A stretch of 64,000 bases of DNA from NCBI GenBank assembly GCA_035578905.1, contig JAQJVL010000005.1:310001-374000 (forward strand), in the 5' to 3' direction. Position numbers and translations under genes: made by a program. This DNA is from Stictocephala bisonia (Eukaryota; Arthropoda; Insecta; Hemiptera; Membracidae). Below are positions 50,361 to 61,975 of this stretch, piece by piece. Below the pieces are notes generated by a model that was given only the letters and a program-made list of their open reading frames with translations, was not told where the DNA came from and searched no databases. Positions within the stretch are counted from its first letter, which is position 1; every line of letters begins with the position of its first letter.

Positions 50361-51845
50361 TTGATAATTGTTAAGACACCGAACGTCAAGATATGAGAGT
50401 GATGAATGTTATCTAGGGACCGTTTATGCATCGCGGCAGTGGTTTCGGCCATCGATGTATATAAGAATAACTAGATCGCTGACTACAGCGGTGGCAATGG
50501 CGCGTATTCGGTCCGCCTCCCCCTCCCGTTGGTTGGCAAAAGTTGGCGGCTGGAGCCATAAACCCCGATGTGTGTGTGTAAACAGTTTTTATTTATTTTT
50601 TGTCATTTTTCATGTAATAATGAAACTTTTATGATACTTTTTTTATTTTTACGCATGAAACTGCACAGATAGTGCAACCAAATATATTCATATTACATTT
50701 CGATCTAAATAATACCATTAAGAGTGACACCCAAAATATCGGAAGATGTTTACGTTTCTTCGAGGGCTTATCATTATTAAGGTTCATTGGTCTAACTTAG
50801 AGTCCAGAAAAGACAGCCCATCACTGCAGCAACATGTAACGGCTATGAATCAGTTTAGCGCCTACGTCACACCAGCTTTGGGTGGAGCTTCACTCTCAAC
50901 TCTTCCTGAATAGTTTATAGCTACGTAGAGTAGAGGACGTAGAGGACTGGTTACGAGCATCAGTTATATACGTAACACATTTTCTTTCAACCCCGTTACC
51001 TTGTTTCAGAGGTAAAGAGAAGAACGCAGCGTACTCCAAATGAAATTCCATGTAAGTTGACATTTTGGCGAGAATTAAAGGAAACGTACAAATTAGTAAG
51101 TCGTTGTATACTAAAATATTATTAATTTAGCGTTGATTTCGCCCATTAGAAAACGTCTCTGATATGCTAATCTGACTGGCGAGGCTGGGCCTGGTGAGGC
51201 ACGTTACGTCGATAGTGAAGTCTTACAATCAGAGACATATGAATATTCTCAGTTTGGTTTAGTCCTTCCAAATTTGAGAATAGTCCTACGTTCCATATTT
51301 ATTGATGGCTTTCAAACCAGCCACCAAACTAAAAGGAAAGAGTAATAAAAACATCCGAAACTAGACGAATAAATATTTAATCCCCCTCTCACCTAATCAA
51401 TCATATATTTATTTAAAATATCATCGTAATGGCATGAGTAACAAATTAAATGTATTTTAACTCGGAAACAACTAAAAATTCGTAACTGCCTCTAACATAC
51501 TCTTACAACTTAATTTATTTATAATATAAGACTTGAAACGAAGTGTAATCCTATATGTGATGTGGTCATTACCATATTCCAGACACTGTCGAGTGTCGAT
51601 CAGAAGGCGACATCAACCAACCGTCTTGGGAACTGTGTCGGGGAATACGTCTCTGAAGTCTATTGTGCACTAATGTCCTTCCTACGTGTAAACGTAGCGG
51701 AACATAACATGTTAATGTAATTTCATTCTCAGGCCGGATGTAGGCTGCAGGATGTGGCAACCTTCGCTAGTTCTCTCAGCTCTTCATAAAGACTTATTCC
51801 TGTTTTTGAAGTGTGAATTTCATTTCAGACGTACAATTTTTTTAT
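50361..51845. other. Moderately GC-richer unique region
   Basis: Higher GC than the surroundings at 50380-50580 and 50800-51000. An 88-codon plus frame at 50368-50634 has Arg/Ser-rich composition and no known domain. A possible short exon is listed at 51010-51051. If a host gene fragment exists in the window, this region is the best candidate, but I cannot demonstrate one. Confidence 0.35.
51010..51051 (+). other. Candidate 42-nt exon (splice signals only)
   Basis: A pyrimidine-containing acceptor, ccttgtttcag, ends at 51009 and a strong donor gtaagttg begins at 51052. One of three phases is open over the 42 nt; the other two have stops. No flanking exons are recognised, so this may be chance. 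Confidence 0.15.
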
Positions 51846-51980
51846 TATCACTTTACTTATCATCAAACGTTCGTGGCCTCTTATCCGTACGGTAACATAA
51901 GTTTGTTGGCAATCCTCTCAGCCTTATATCAATCGTTTGTGGTCTCCCATCCGTGACGTAACATAAGTCTGTCGGCAATC
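51846..51980. repeat. Two-copy tandem repeat of about 70 bp
   Basis: Two copies share atcaaacgttcgtggcctc/atcaatcgtttgtggtctc, cgtacggtaacataag/cgtgacgtaacataag and ttggcaatcct/tcggcaatcct. It directly precedes the 3' end of the minus-strand LINE. Confidence 0.85.
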
Positions 51981-51984
51981 CTAA

Positions 51985-53930
51985 TACAGTAAATAAAAAA
52001 ATTAATAATTTCTTTATTGCATGATACAATTAACAATTGTGTTGCAAAAGTCATAATTTAGTCTAGCCTAAACACTCAAACACAATCGGACACATTCATA
52101 CATACATTTTGCACATGCATCCTACATTCATACACTGACACAAGAATCGCGTGATTGGATGTTTACTGATTGTCCTAGCGGCATTAAAAAAATTTCTCAA
52201 CTGAATAAAAAGCACTTTCCACCAAAAGGTGTTTAAAACGTCTTTTGAACAGTTCAGGTTTTGATTTTTAATTTGTTCAGGGAGCAAATTGATTATGTTT
52301 ACACCCACTTGTGATGGCAGACGCTCGAAAGCTGCGCTTCTATGCAGAGGCGTTCTGTAATTATTCCTCCAAAACGTCTTTTGAACAGTTCAGGTTTTGA
52401 TTTTTAATTTGTTCAGGGAGCAAATTGATTATGTTTACACCCACTTGTGATGGCAGACGCTCGAAATCTGCGCTTCTATGCAGAGGCGTTCTGTAGTTTC
52501 ATAAGAGTGAACACCCCTGCCGCGCGTCAAAGTGCACTTTGACTTGCAGTACAGGGCGACCTCCAATATATAGAGGCAGGGTAGGGTCAATAATTTAAGC
52601 TCCCTAAACACTTCTCGACACGACTCTCTAGCGTTTAATTTTTAAATTGTTCTGACAGCTCTTTTTGAAGTCAAAATACCCTTTTCAGCTTGTATTTAGA
52701 ACAGCTACCCCAATGTCTTATACCATAGGCTAAGTGGGTATGGATCAAGCCATAATATGCAAGTTTTAAGACTTCCAACACATAATATTCTGTGCTTCCA
52801 GGGAGCCGAATTGTGCCAGGTTACGCAGAGAAAAAAATGCCTGAGTTAACTCTGGCAAACACTGTCAATGTGAACGTCCCAAGTCAATCCTGTCCAAGGA
52901 ACTTCGTGGACTCCGTTTCCTCTAAGAGTACATCGTCCACCATTACTGTAATTTGGTTCTGTTCAAAGTGTTGAAGAAGAGAAAATTGTATAGACTTTGA
53001 CTTAGAATTCTTTGTTTTCAGGTCCATTTTATTAAAATGTTGAATGCATTGATTCAGATCAATAAATGATTTTACTTCTAAATCACCTGATGATCTATCT
53101 ATCTCACAAAGAGTCATGTCATCAGCATACTGAATGACGTTTCCGAACTGAATTGAAGATTTTAGTTATTTGACATATAGATTAAACAAAACTGGACCAA
53201 GGATTGAACGCTGTGGGACACCTCGGGTTACAAGCGTTTTGCCTGACAGGGCATTCCCAACCTGTACACACTGGATCCCGCCTTTAAGATATGAGAGACC
53301 CATTTGTGCGACAAACCTCGAACGCCACAAGACTCCAACTGGTGCAACAGTCTCATGCTACACACAGTCAAAGGCTTTGGAGAGATCAAGAAATATGCTA
53401 AGCATATGTACTCTTCTCTCCAATCCATCAATAACGAGCTCTATAAGATTTGTGACTGCATCGACAATTGACTTGTTTTTCCTGAATCCATATTGTTCAG
53501 GATCCAGAATGTCATAGCGTGAAAGAAATTTTTCCAACTGTGCCAAGAATATCTTTTCAAAAACCTTGCTGATGGTGGGCAGAATTGAAATATGATGATA
53601 ATTGATGAGTAGGCAACTGAAACGCCACTAACTAGTATAGCATGATTTCTTTGAGCTGAGTCCCTGCATGACCCCAGCCACCTCGTTCTCATAAAAAGGG
53701 GCAACACCATAGACGTCACCATGGCGATCGAAAACCTTGTGGATGAGTAGTAGGTCCCGTGAACTTAGAGCTAGAGTCGGCCTAAAACTAAAGTACTTGT
53801 TGAATAAATTAGCAATAGTCACAGAATCTTCTCTATTTATATCAGTCGTATATTTTTCTACTCTTGGATTTTTGAGAACAGTGTCGAGTCGCACTTCATA
53901 AATAAAGACACACAACCGCACTTTATGTCA
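51985..53930 (-). pseudogene. Dead jockey-like LINE, C-terminal two thirds
   Basis: Reading on the minus strand from 53930: a degraded segment before the RT (VFDRHGDVYG and YENEVAGVMQGL near 53640-53740), then EQYGFRKNKSIVDAVTNLIE and FLDLSKAFDCV (53358-53510; RT fingers and palm with the first catalytic Asp). After a frameshift comes GVPQRSILGPVLFNLYVK (about 53167-53222), the catalytic YADDM box (53115-53129), and a thumb region ending TKFLG near 52884. The C-terminal domain follows (LPCLYILEVALYCKSKCTL about 52540-52600, FERLPSQVGVNIINLLPEQI about 52280-52340). The 3' end has an AATAAA near 52012. Frameshifts at about 53640, 53360, 53160 and 52500 and an internal duplication inactivate it. 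The endonuclease domain is missing, so it is 5'-truncated. Confidence 0.88.
52235..52500. repeat. 136-bp tandem duplication inside the LINE
   Basis: The segment beginning aaaacgtcttttgaacagtt at 52235 is repeated from 52371 with almost no difference (gaaagctg versus gaaatctg). 136 is not a multiple of three, so the duplication alone would break the LINE C-terminus. The near-identity means it is much younger than the element's other lesions, or was homogenised. Confidence 0.95.
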
Positions 53931-54149
53931 ACATTCTTACATTTAAGAAATTAATTTGCGTATTAGGACTTTGTTAGTTGATTGTTGAAATACCATCATA
54001 CAATGAGTGCATTTTTATCAATCCAATGACAACTACGCAAATTGATGAGCAAAAACAACCACAAGCTACTGAACCTCAGCAAAACCACGGTAGTTTCTCT
54101 CACGCTCTAAATTAATCCCTCATTGTTCTTTCATAGAATCAGTGGGACG
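53931..54149. other. Spacer
   Basis: No feature recognised. Confidence 0.5.
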
Positions 54150-56385
54150 TGAACAAAGTGAGCCTTAGACAAACTGGGACATATTATAAAATCCGGCGAG
54201 GACAAAGTATTCCAAAGACAAACTGAGCCATCTTGTAAAATCCGGCGAGGACAAAGTATGCTAAAGACAAACTGAACCACTTAGGGTTTTGAATGTGACT
54301 GCGCTAGCAACACAAGAAATAATATAATTAAATAATAAATGAAATAGCATAATCAATAAGTCTATCTCAATTTAATAATTCATAATAATAATTTTTTTAT
54401 TTTCGTTAGGTTTCAATACGGTAAATGAAGTTTTACAAAATCAGTAAAAATGCACCTACTTAAAAACGTACATACATATATTACAACTGACATTCTACTA
54501 ACTAACACATACATATAAGCCCTGTTAGTTACATGGCAAATCGATCAATTTATATATATATATAGCTCAAAACCCCTTATTATTTTGAGCTGTCCAGCAG
54601 CTCAAAATTTGTTACATAATCAAATTTTGTTACATAATCAAAACAAATTTAAATAAAAACTACGCAATTAGAAACAGTTTGGGAACAAAAATGTAGATTA
54701 CATATAAATTCAAAACTAAAGGTTACTTCTATTCTGTAGTCAAAAATCAAATGATTTACCCAAGGAAAATACAGATCCTCCAAGGCACGATAGCCTGATA
54801 AGAGGTTCCATTACGTAATTACACTAAACTTTAATCAGTTAAAAGCAAAAGACATTTTTTATTGATGAACTGATTTAAAGAACAAGTATAAATAAGTGTA
54901 GAAGGAGTAATTCCACGTCATAGACATTACACAGTCAATTTCGTATACTGTGTTGGCATATTATTCAAATGAGCTTTGACTTTCATCTAACTCCAAATGT
55001 GTTAAAGATAGTAAACAGAATTAAAGTCTTTTAATGTATGCGTTGACCATTTTCTATTAATATTTCATTCAACATTATGCTACAAGAAAATATCTTTCTC
55101 CTGGTTTTCGTCTTCATTTTTAATTTGATATTCTTCAAAGCTCTTGAGAAGTTACCAAGTGAGTCAAGTTTTCCAAGTACAGCACATTAAGCCTAATTGC
55201 AGTGTTAAAGATTCCACGTTTATTTTCAGCTTTTATCATGGTTGGAGTATTAATTACTTGCCCAAATGTATCACTGTCATTCACTTCGTAATGCCACATA
55301 ATACACATCCATGGGTTGGTTCGTACACTTGTACAGCCATAACTATCTGCAGATGTGTAGATTGGTGGAAATACGCAAAACAAGGTTAAACAAAAAGTTT
55401 AGCCCCTCTATAATGGCATTTTTTATATTGGTTTTTTTATTTATTTTATTATTATTTATAAAAGTTGTAAAATTCAGATTTTTTTATTTATAAAATATAA
55501 CAATAATTAGTAAATGTTTTTTGCCGGAAAACAGCACAAGAATTATTTTTTAAGAAAAATACAGTTTTATCCAGAATAGGATAAAATATCTTTCACAATA
55601 GTTACATTTGTACCTAATTATTTACAAATAAAAATAATATGTAACTATTACTGATTTAAAAAATATTTATTTTTACAAAATATTTATCTTGATGGCTGTT
55701 GTCATAAGAATAAATAAGTAAATAACAAAACATAATTTGTGTACGTACATGTACTTAGTAAACTGGTTACAACATGTTTGTTGTTCATGTGTACGTACGT
55801 GCACTTAGTAAACTGGTTACAACATGTTTGTTGTTCATGTGTACGTACATGCACTTAGTAAACTGGTTACAACATGTTTGTTGTTCATGTGTACGTACGT
55901 GCACTTAGTAAACTGGTTACAACATGTTTGTTGTTCATGTGTACGTACGTGCACTTAGTAAACTGGTTACAACATGTTTGTTGTTCATGTTAAATTAAAT
56001 GTAAATTCTATTAATTATATTCGATGTTAGATTACAGGTATTTTTATAATTGTATCAACCAGCATAAATTCATCTGTGGGAAACGGGAAAATACGCGAAT
56101 TATCTGTTATATACTTATAACAAATATAGTTGTTTCACATCATATTAAACTACAAGTTGCCCAGATTATAGACGTTTATCGATAAATACGTTTAAATCAT
56201 TTTTACCATACGTGAAGATACAGTTATCAAGTAACCTTTAAGTAACACATCTTGATCAGTATGAAGGCGCAAATTAATCAATTTTATTTATATAGTTTAT
56301 ATTGTTACTTTTATATGTTACCCATTTATTAGCGAAGATACTTACTACGTCGAGTAAATGCTAGGTAGATAGTTTTTATTCTAAC
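54150..56385 (+). repeat. Dispersed repeat family X, copy 2
   Basis: Same-orientation relative of 27766-28920. The start is locally triplicated (gacaaactg units of about 55 bp at 54150-54290, with atccggcgaggacaaagtat in two of them). The middle (54320-55540) contains sequence absent from copy 1. The shared part resumes at about 55555 (ttttatccagaatagga) and runs to about 56385 (tcgagtaaatgctagg). An internal unit has been amplified to five copies at 55740-55990. An 81-codon plus frame at 55144-55389 has no recognised domain. Confidence 0.7.
55740..55990. repeat. 50-bp array of five copies
   Basis: Unit cttagtaaactggttacaac, atgtttgttgttcatgtgta, cgtacgtgca. Copies start at 55754, 55804, 55854, 55904 and 55954 and are nearly identical. 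Copy 1 of the family has a single diverged counterpart at about 28480-28535. Confidence 0.95.
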
Positions 56386-57099
56386 CATAGTGTGAATTAA
56401 GGTTTTATAGTGAAACAAGATGTTACCAAAATAAACATATAAATATACGAGAGTAGCCTATCATTTACGATATGCAAACATGTCCTGCTTTAGTATAAAA
56501 AAACTATCAATACCCAGTTACAGATGAATGTATTTAAGTAAAAGTTCATTATGTAGCTTGCGATTTACGACAATTAATGTAACCTAAATGTGTACTAAAA
56601 ACATTACAGAGCAAACTGTATATATTGTCATTAAATTCATTACAAACCTTTTGATTTCACATACCAACACCATATTTAGTGATTGACAACTTTTTATTAA
56701 ATAAATACATATTACATGAAATGACCCTTTACCATTTGTTTCATATATATTTCAAACGGGTGGTTTTCAACTATAAATATTATATTTAATTTTATATAAT
56801 GTAACATTAATTCATAATTGTCTAACTCGTTAACTGTTGTGTTTTTATTTTCCAATATTATATACCAATAAATGCACCAACACCAATCACTTTTCACCAC
56901 CTTAACACTTAAATTAATAAAACTAATAACAATAAAATCTTAAACTTAATAATATATAAACATATAAATGTAATCAAGTGAGGCATGCCTTGCTATATAA
57001 ACCAATAAAATATAGTAATAAAATCATCAACAAGTAATAATTAACAATAATATAAAATCTATAATTAAATAACAATCATTTAAAATTCTAATAAGATTC
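56386..57099. other. AT-rich spacer
   Basis: No gene. A 62-codon minus frame at 56712-56900 is AT-driven and not called. Confidence 0.5.
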
Positions 57100-59080
57100 T
57101 GGTCATTTGGTTTTACAATATTGCAAGTTATGCTCATTAAAAGAAAGTAAAACAGTAGTCTTATCATTTATTCAATCCCCATTTATTGCTATGCCACACT
57201 TGTTGATAAGGGGAGCATAGGCGTAACTATAAAGATTGGTCTAAATACTCCCATTGTCGGTGGCCAGTGATGTTGCTGACATAGATGTCTCAGGACCATT
57301 TGACCGTCTCCGAGATTATCAACCGCCTCATGACTCTGGCATACCGCTCTGGTATCTCCAGAGTTTGAGGACTGCATCATTACGTAGTTGGTCATTCGTG
57401 GTTGGTCCCATGACCTCAGGGCACCAACTACGAAGGCATCCAGGGTTACCTCGTACCCCTTCCGCCTCAGCTCGTCGGCCACCCCAGAGTACTTCTCCTC
57501 CTTGCCCCTCCTCGCATCAGCCAGCGCACCGTAGCGATTTTCAAAAGGAACAGCCACGTCGACAATTGAAACACGCCGTCTCCTCTCGTCCATCACCACA
57601 ATGTCCGGCCGAAGGTCAAATTGGTTGCACCCTGGGACCTTCCGGTTGACCGTCACTGACTGACCGACCGATGCAGTAATGGCTCGTACAAGACGGTCTT
57701 GGATGGCAACGTGCCGACGCCTCATTGTCTGGCTTTGATAGGTGCAGTGGTTCAAGACGTGTGGTACTGTCTCCATCACATCACCACACCTCCAGTCAAC
57801 ACCCGTCCAGCCAGCGAGCGCATCCCCTCAACGGCACTGTTCCAATCCGATCTCTAAATATAAACCTCCAGTCGGTAAATCGCGTGTACCTACCAGAGGG
57901 TAAAATGATTTGATATATCGCTCCGGGAGGATATGTCGACCACCTTTCCCTGGTCAGGCTTCTTCAGCAGCCGATTCCTGTACTGTCGAGTCACTGCACC
58001 CTTCAGCCTTCTGTTGAGAAGATGGCGGGCTGATTTCGGTACTTGAACGGGAGCTGCTTGTTCCTGCTCTTGCCCCTGGAAGTTCCACTTGGAATTCTCC
58101 CAGAGGCTCACTCTACCTCCAGTGAACTCCCCATCTAGACATCCAAATAGGTAGTCCGCCACGTCAGACTGAGTTGGAGGTCGTCCAATTCGTCGCCGCA
58201 CGACTTTCCCCAGAACAGCAATCGCCATATCTTGGACAACCATGTCAGAACACGTGAGGAGCCTGAAAGCTTGCAGTATGGACGCTACGTCCACCTGGTC
58301 CGCCAAAGGAAGGAGCCCAGCCCCACCTACCGCCGGACCAATGTATACGAGCTCAGCGCTCGCTCTCTGCGGCAAAAAGACGCACTTTGCAAAAAAAAAA
58401 TAAAAAAATAAATAAAAATAAAAAAATAGCCACCCTCCTCACCTGCTCGTCGAATTTCTTTACTGGGGGTTTCTTGACCCGGACGCCTCTCAGAATGAAG
58501 TCTAGGCGAGGCATGATAAACATCCTCAGTGCCTCCAACTTCTGCCAAGGAGCAAGCACTGACTGTTGTATCTTTTCGACATCGCTGGTCATGTTCTGAA
58601 TATCGGCCTCAGGCGTATTATCGACTTTGAAGCCAGTGGGGACACCCAAGTGCCGATAATCCTCTCCCTCCTTCAGAGCCTTTATCTCCTCGCCCCGATG
58701 GAGAACCGAAAGTGTTGTATCCTCTTACGACCTCTGCAGTCGACTGTCAAGACAGGCACATTATGCTGGCTTAAAGTGGAGACCAGCTCACCCAGAAAGT
58801 GTCTCCACCGTAGCAAGGAGCTCACACATTTCTTTGTATGCAGAGGATATCAGCGCAAAGTCATCAGCGCAAACCACCACCGAAAACGAGTGACCACCAA
58901 GATGGTAGCAGAGTCGTTCCGCCCGATTGTAAGCTGCTCTTACGAAAAACGATTGTGAGCTGCTCAATTGCAAGGTTGAAAATGATTGGGCTCAGCGGGT
59001 CTCCTTGCTTACCATCAAGCGTAATCGGGTCAATCATAGGCAAAAACCGGGGACATTCGGAAGTGGCTCAGTTTGTGCTT
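57100..59080 (-). pseudogene. Dead R2-like LINE (restriction-like endonuclease type)
   Basis: Minus strand, 5' to 3'. GKQGDPLSPIIFNLAIEQL at about 58965-59025 is an RT motif. CADDFALIS lies near 58860-58890 (the usual Y is replaced by C). A thumb-type segment with TPEADIQNM and PWQKLEALRMFIMPRLDFIL occupies 58480-58615, then GPAVGGAGLLPLADQVDVAS at about 58280-58345. The C-terminal CCHC-type knuckle is RCGDVMETVPHVLNHC (about 57740-57795). The endonuclease region has RPDIVVMDE and VSIVDVAVPFEN (57540-57610). RT followed by a CCHC knuckle and an RPD...D endonuclease is the architecture of R2/R4/NeSL-type elements, which lack the AP endonuclease of jockey types. Frameshifts, an A-rich insertion and 5' truncation make it inactive. 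The flanks are not recognisable 28S rDNA. Confidence 0.82.
58388..58431. repeat. A-rich insertion inside the R2-like LINE
   Basis: About 44 bp of A-rich low-complexity sequence (aaaataaataaaaat type) splits the coding region between the thumb segment (ending DEQVRR) and the following domain. The frame stays open across it but codes only F, L and I on the minus strand. It could be expansion of an A run or the remains of a tail. Confidence 0.8.
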
Positions 59081-60041
59081 TCACTTACGTATCTTGAGCA
59101 CTTATGATAAATTGAGCACATGTAGAATCTCTGAGATTAGCACATGTAGGAAAGATTGATCCACCGACAACCTGTACAACTCCGGAATGAAATCCTGTTA
59201 ATCCGTTCACGAAAGGACAACTTTTACCACATTGGAATTTCGCACCTTGCTAACAAAGTGTCCCAACGACAATCTGTCTAACCAAAGCTCAGTTTGTCTT
59301 TGGCCCACTTGGCCTTTGGGACACTCTCGCGTTCATTATTCAGTGGCTGGCTGTATTATCCAAAGGGATTGTGCTGTCCGAGATCTTGGCGTTTTCTCGT
59401 AGACTCCAATTTGATCTTCCCTGACCGCGCAAATCTGTGCTGTATCAAAATCTAGGAGGAACTTGAGTCTCGTTGTGTGGACCCCAAGGCATTTTTATGA
59501 AAAACACGCTTTACAGACCAACGGTTAGAAGCCACATTGATTATGCCACTGTTAGTTGAAATCTGAACCTGGTATATTCAGCTGTCCAGAAGATATTCCT
59601 TGGTTACATGGTCAGGAAGTTCCTGGAGTCAGGCATAGCGGAAGCGCGTTTAGAATTGTATCAATTTTGATACCTTGATAGACTGTGCGTTGTTACATAA
59701 TGTAGGGCTCGGTGGAGAATATTGGTCAAAGAGTCCTGGAATATAATTTTCGCGTCAAATATCCATTTGTTTGCCAATACTTTGCAGTTTGTGACTCGTC
59801 AATCAGGTGTGCTCTAATTGTATATAGGCTTCACAATCTGGTGACGTGTTTCCACGGCACGATGTCCCTACGGCACAAGGGTCCGGAGGGTCCGACTACC
59901 TACTGTTTCTAGGAACAGGCAAATGCGAAGGGCAAGGGATGTTCAGCTTGGAGGGTAGGAAGGGGTTGAGGGTATTTATTAATGAAGATACTTAATCTTC
60001 TCAGTTGTGTCAAAATGACAGTATATAAGCCTAAGTATTTA
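59081..60041. other. Unique region with a family X fragment
   Basis: No gene identified. 59255-59335 contains the complement of aagtgggccaaagacaaact, as at 27766 and 54150. The GC-richer part at 59340-59960 has only short frames. Confidence 0.5.
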
Positions 60042-60330
60042 TTAAGAATCCGTAGAGGAAGTCAAAAGGCTGTCGGCCACGTTGATTCTAATCCCATAAA
60101 ACAATGCTATTTTCGAACCGGACATATGATCACGCGTATCCAAATCAAACAGTTATTTTAAAACAAATTTTTCCAAACAAAAACTGCATTTGATCAGGAA
60201 TGAAATTGCGCGTTGGAATTGCATTGCGAATTCCTAATTAGAAGTTTTACAGAAAAAATGTTTATTTTCACCTGTTTTCTTTTTTTTCAAAACTAGGCTT
60301 ATGTATTCAAAATATCAAAAGCAAACTACA
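60042..60330. mobile_element. TTAA-type MITE, copy C (truncated)
   Basis: Starts at TTAA (60042-60045). Related to copies A and B in reverse orientation: ggctgtcggccacgttg, taatcccataa, gatcacgcgtatccaaatca, tttcacctgtttt and caaaactaggcttatg. It ends after caaaagcaaac, without the far terminal repeat. Confidence 0.75.
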
Positions 60331-60740
60331 AAAATATATGTAGATGAACAAAAGTTATGTTTACTGTAATTTAACCGAAATATACGTTGTGCGTAAGTAT
60401 TTTTGTTTTGTCTTACTTTATTAAGAGACTTGCAACCAAATGAATAAGGATTTTATATGAATATCTTCTTTATAAATAATATGTATATTCTTAATTAGGT
60501 CAACATTCTTCAATTTTAAAGCGTAAATGTTAAGATCTATTTGGTTCAGTAAAACCCTAGATGTCTACCGTTTAAAGTACTATATGTATTTACCACTAGT
60601 GAGTTCTTTTTTGCCATCCCAACTCAATTCTCTAAATAACCACTTTGGGCGATGCTATCCGTAATGACTATTACTAAACTGTATTTAATCCCACCTCAAT
60701 GGAACCGCGAAGCAGATACGCTGAACATACGCCCGAAGGT
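60331..60740 (-). repeat. Dispersed repeat family Y, copy 2
   Basis: 60493-60738 is the reverse complement of 40090-40362. 60335-60425 resembles 49735-49835 in direct orientation. The block therefore joins two segments that elsewhere flank the foldback-like element on opposite sides. Confidence 0.7.
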
Positions 60741-60743
60741 ACA

Positions 60744-61110
60744 TTAAGACCAAGGCTGTCCATGTTGGTTTTAATCCCGTAAGAAAAAAAATTATTTTCG
60801 AACCGGACTTTCGATCACGCGTATCCAAATCAAACAGTTATTTTTATCCAACGGATATCAAACGGATTTTTTTTCGAAACAAATTGTTTTTAATCAAGAA
60901 TGGAATTGTGCGTTGGAGTTGCTTTGCGAATTCCAAATTAGTTTTATAGATTTATTTTGAAATATTTATTTTCACCTGTTTTTCAAAACTAGGCGTATGT
61001 GTTCAAAATATAAAAAGCGATATGATAACGTTTAAACGAAACTTTTTGTCAATAAATAACGAAAATATGGATTCACAAATAACATAGTTCTTATGGGAAA
61101 ACACGTTCAC
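60744..61110. mobile_element. TTAA-type MITE, copy D
   Basis: Begins at TTAA (60744-60747) exactly at the end of the family Y block. Contains ccatgttggttttaatcccg, cgatcacgcgtatccaaatc, ttttcaaaactaggcgtatg and gatatgataacgtttaaac. The right terminal repeat is decayed (cttatgggaaaacac) and no closing TTAA is evident. Same orientation as copy C. Confidence 0.78.
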
Positions 61111-61975
61111 TACCAACCGTCACAAATATGCGGCGGCACGGTCATTACCACAGCCCGTGCGTCTAAGAAGATAGCCTACTGACAGACCAAGCCTAATAAC
61201 ATGGCCATCGTTATAGCCCAAGAGTAAAAGTTTGATAATATGGGTTAAAACAGTTCAATATATAACCAATACTTACAAAAAAAAATCATTTCACTTTGTT
61301 TTTACAGTTTTTATTCATTTCCATAAGTGCCGACATGCGCGGTTCTCAGTCTGTACTGTAAAAAGTAGGGTTTTACCTATATAGTTTCCCACTACCACCA
61401 CTACCAGTTACGTAATTTTGTCTTCCATTTCCACGTCAAAATCAACACAACAACTCACTATGAAGGGTGGCGAGTTTCTGGCTACGTGCAATGGGCTGAG
61501 CATGTTGCAACTTCGTAGAGCTTAGTCTTGCAGTGTTGCCAAATGATTTGTGTCGTCAAAAGTTGGTTCACTCACAGACCAAGCGCCTCAAAGATGAGGC
61601 AAGCTTTCCCGTAGCCCACAATAAACAAATCAGGCTTCTAAAATATACCGTTGACTAGCAATATGCTATTTAGTATCATGGATACAACGCCACAATTGCG
61701 GCGACAGTCTGTGGAAATGGCCTCAAGCGCCGCAAATGTGCGGTGGCAATCTTTGGATAGACTCTCGTGCGCCGCCCGGTGGGTTACAGATATAGACTTT
61801 TTTGCATTGTGGTAGCGAACGTGTTAAAACCAACTTGGCCGAAAGACTAAGAAGAAAATATTGCAGCCGGGTAAGAATACGCCCTTCCCCTTTCCAGTAC
61901 CTTCCTCTAGGGGGAGCCTTTGCATGACCTTGAAGTGGCATTATTTTTTAACGACTGCAACTGTGCACAACTTCC
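61111..61975. other. Unique region with GC-rich patches
   Basis: Patches near 61130-61200 and 61690-61790 (gccgccc, tgcggcggc words) have no coding signal I can support. A 72-codon minus frame at 61723-61941 has no recognised domain. Confidence 0.45.

Noticed and set aside
50368..50634. 88-codon plus-strand frame in a GC-richer region
   Set aside because: No recognised domain; the C-terminal part is AT-driven. Kept only as a reason to look at the region.
57254..57649. 131-codon plus-strand frame
   Set aside because: Shadow of the R2-like LINE endonuclease region on the opposite strand.
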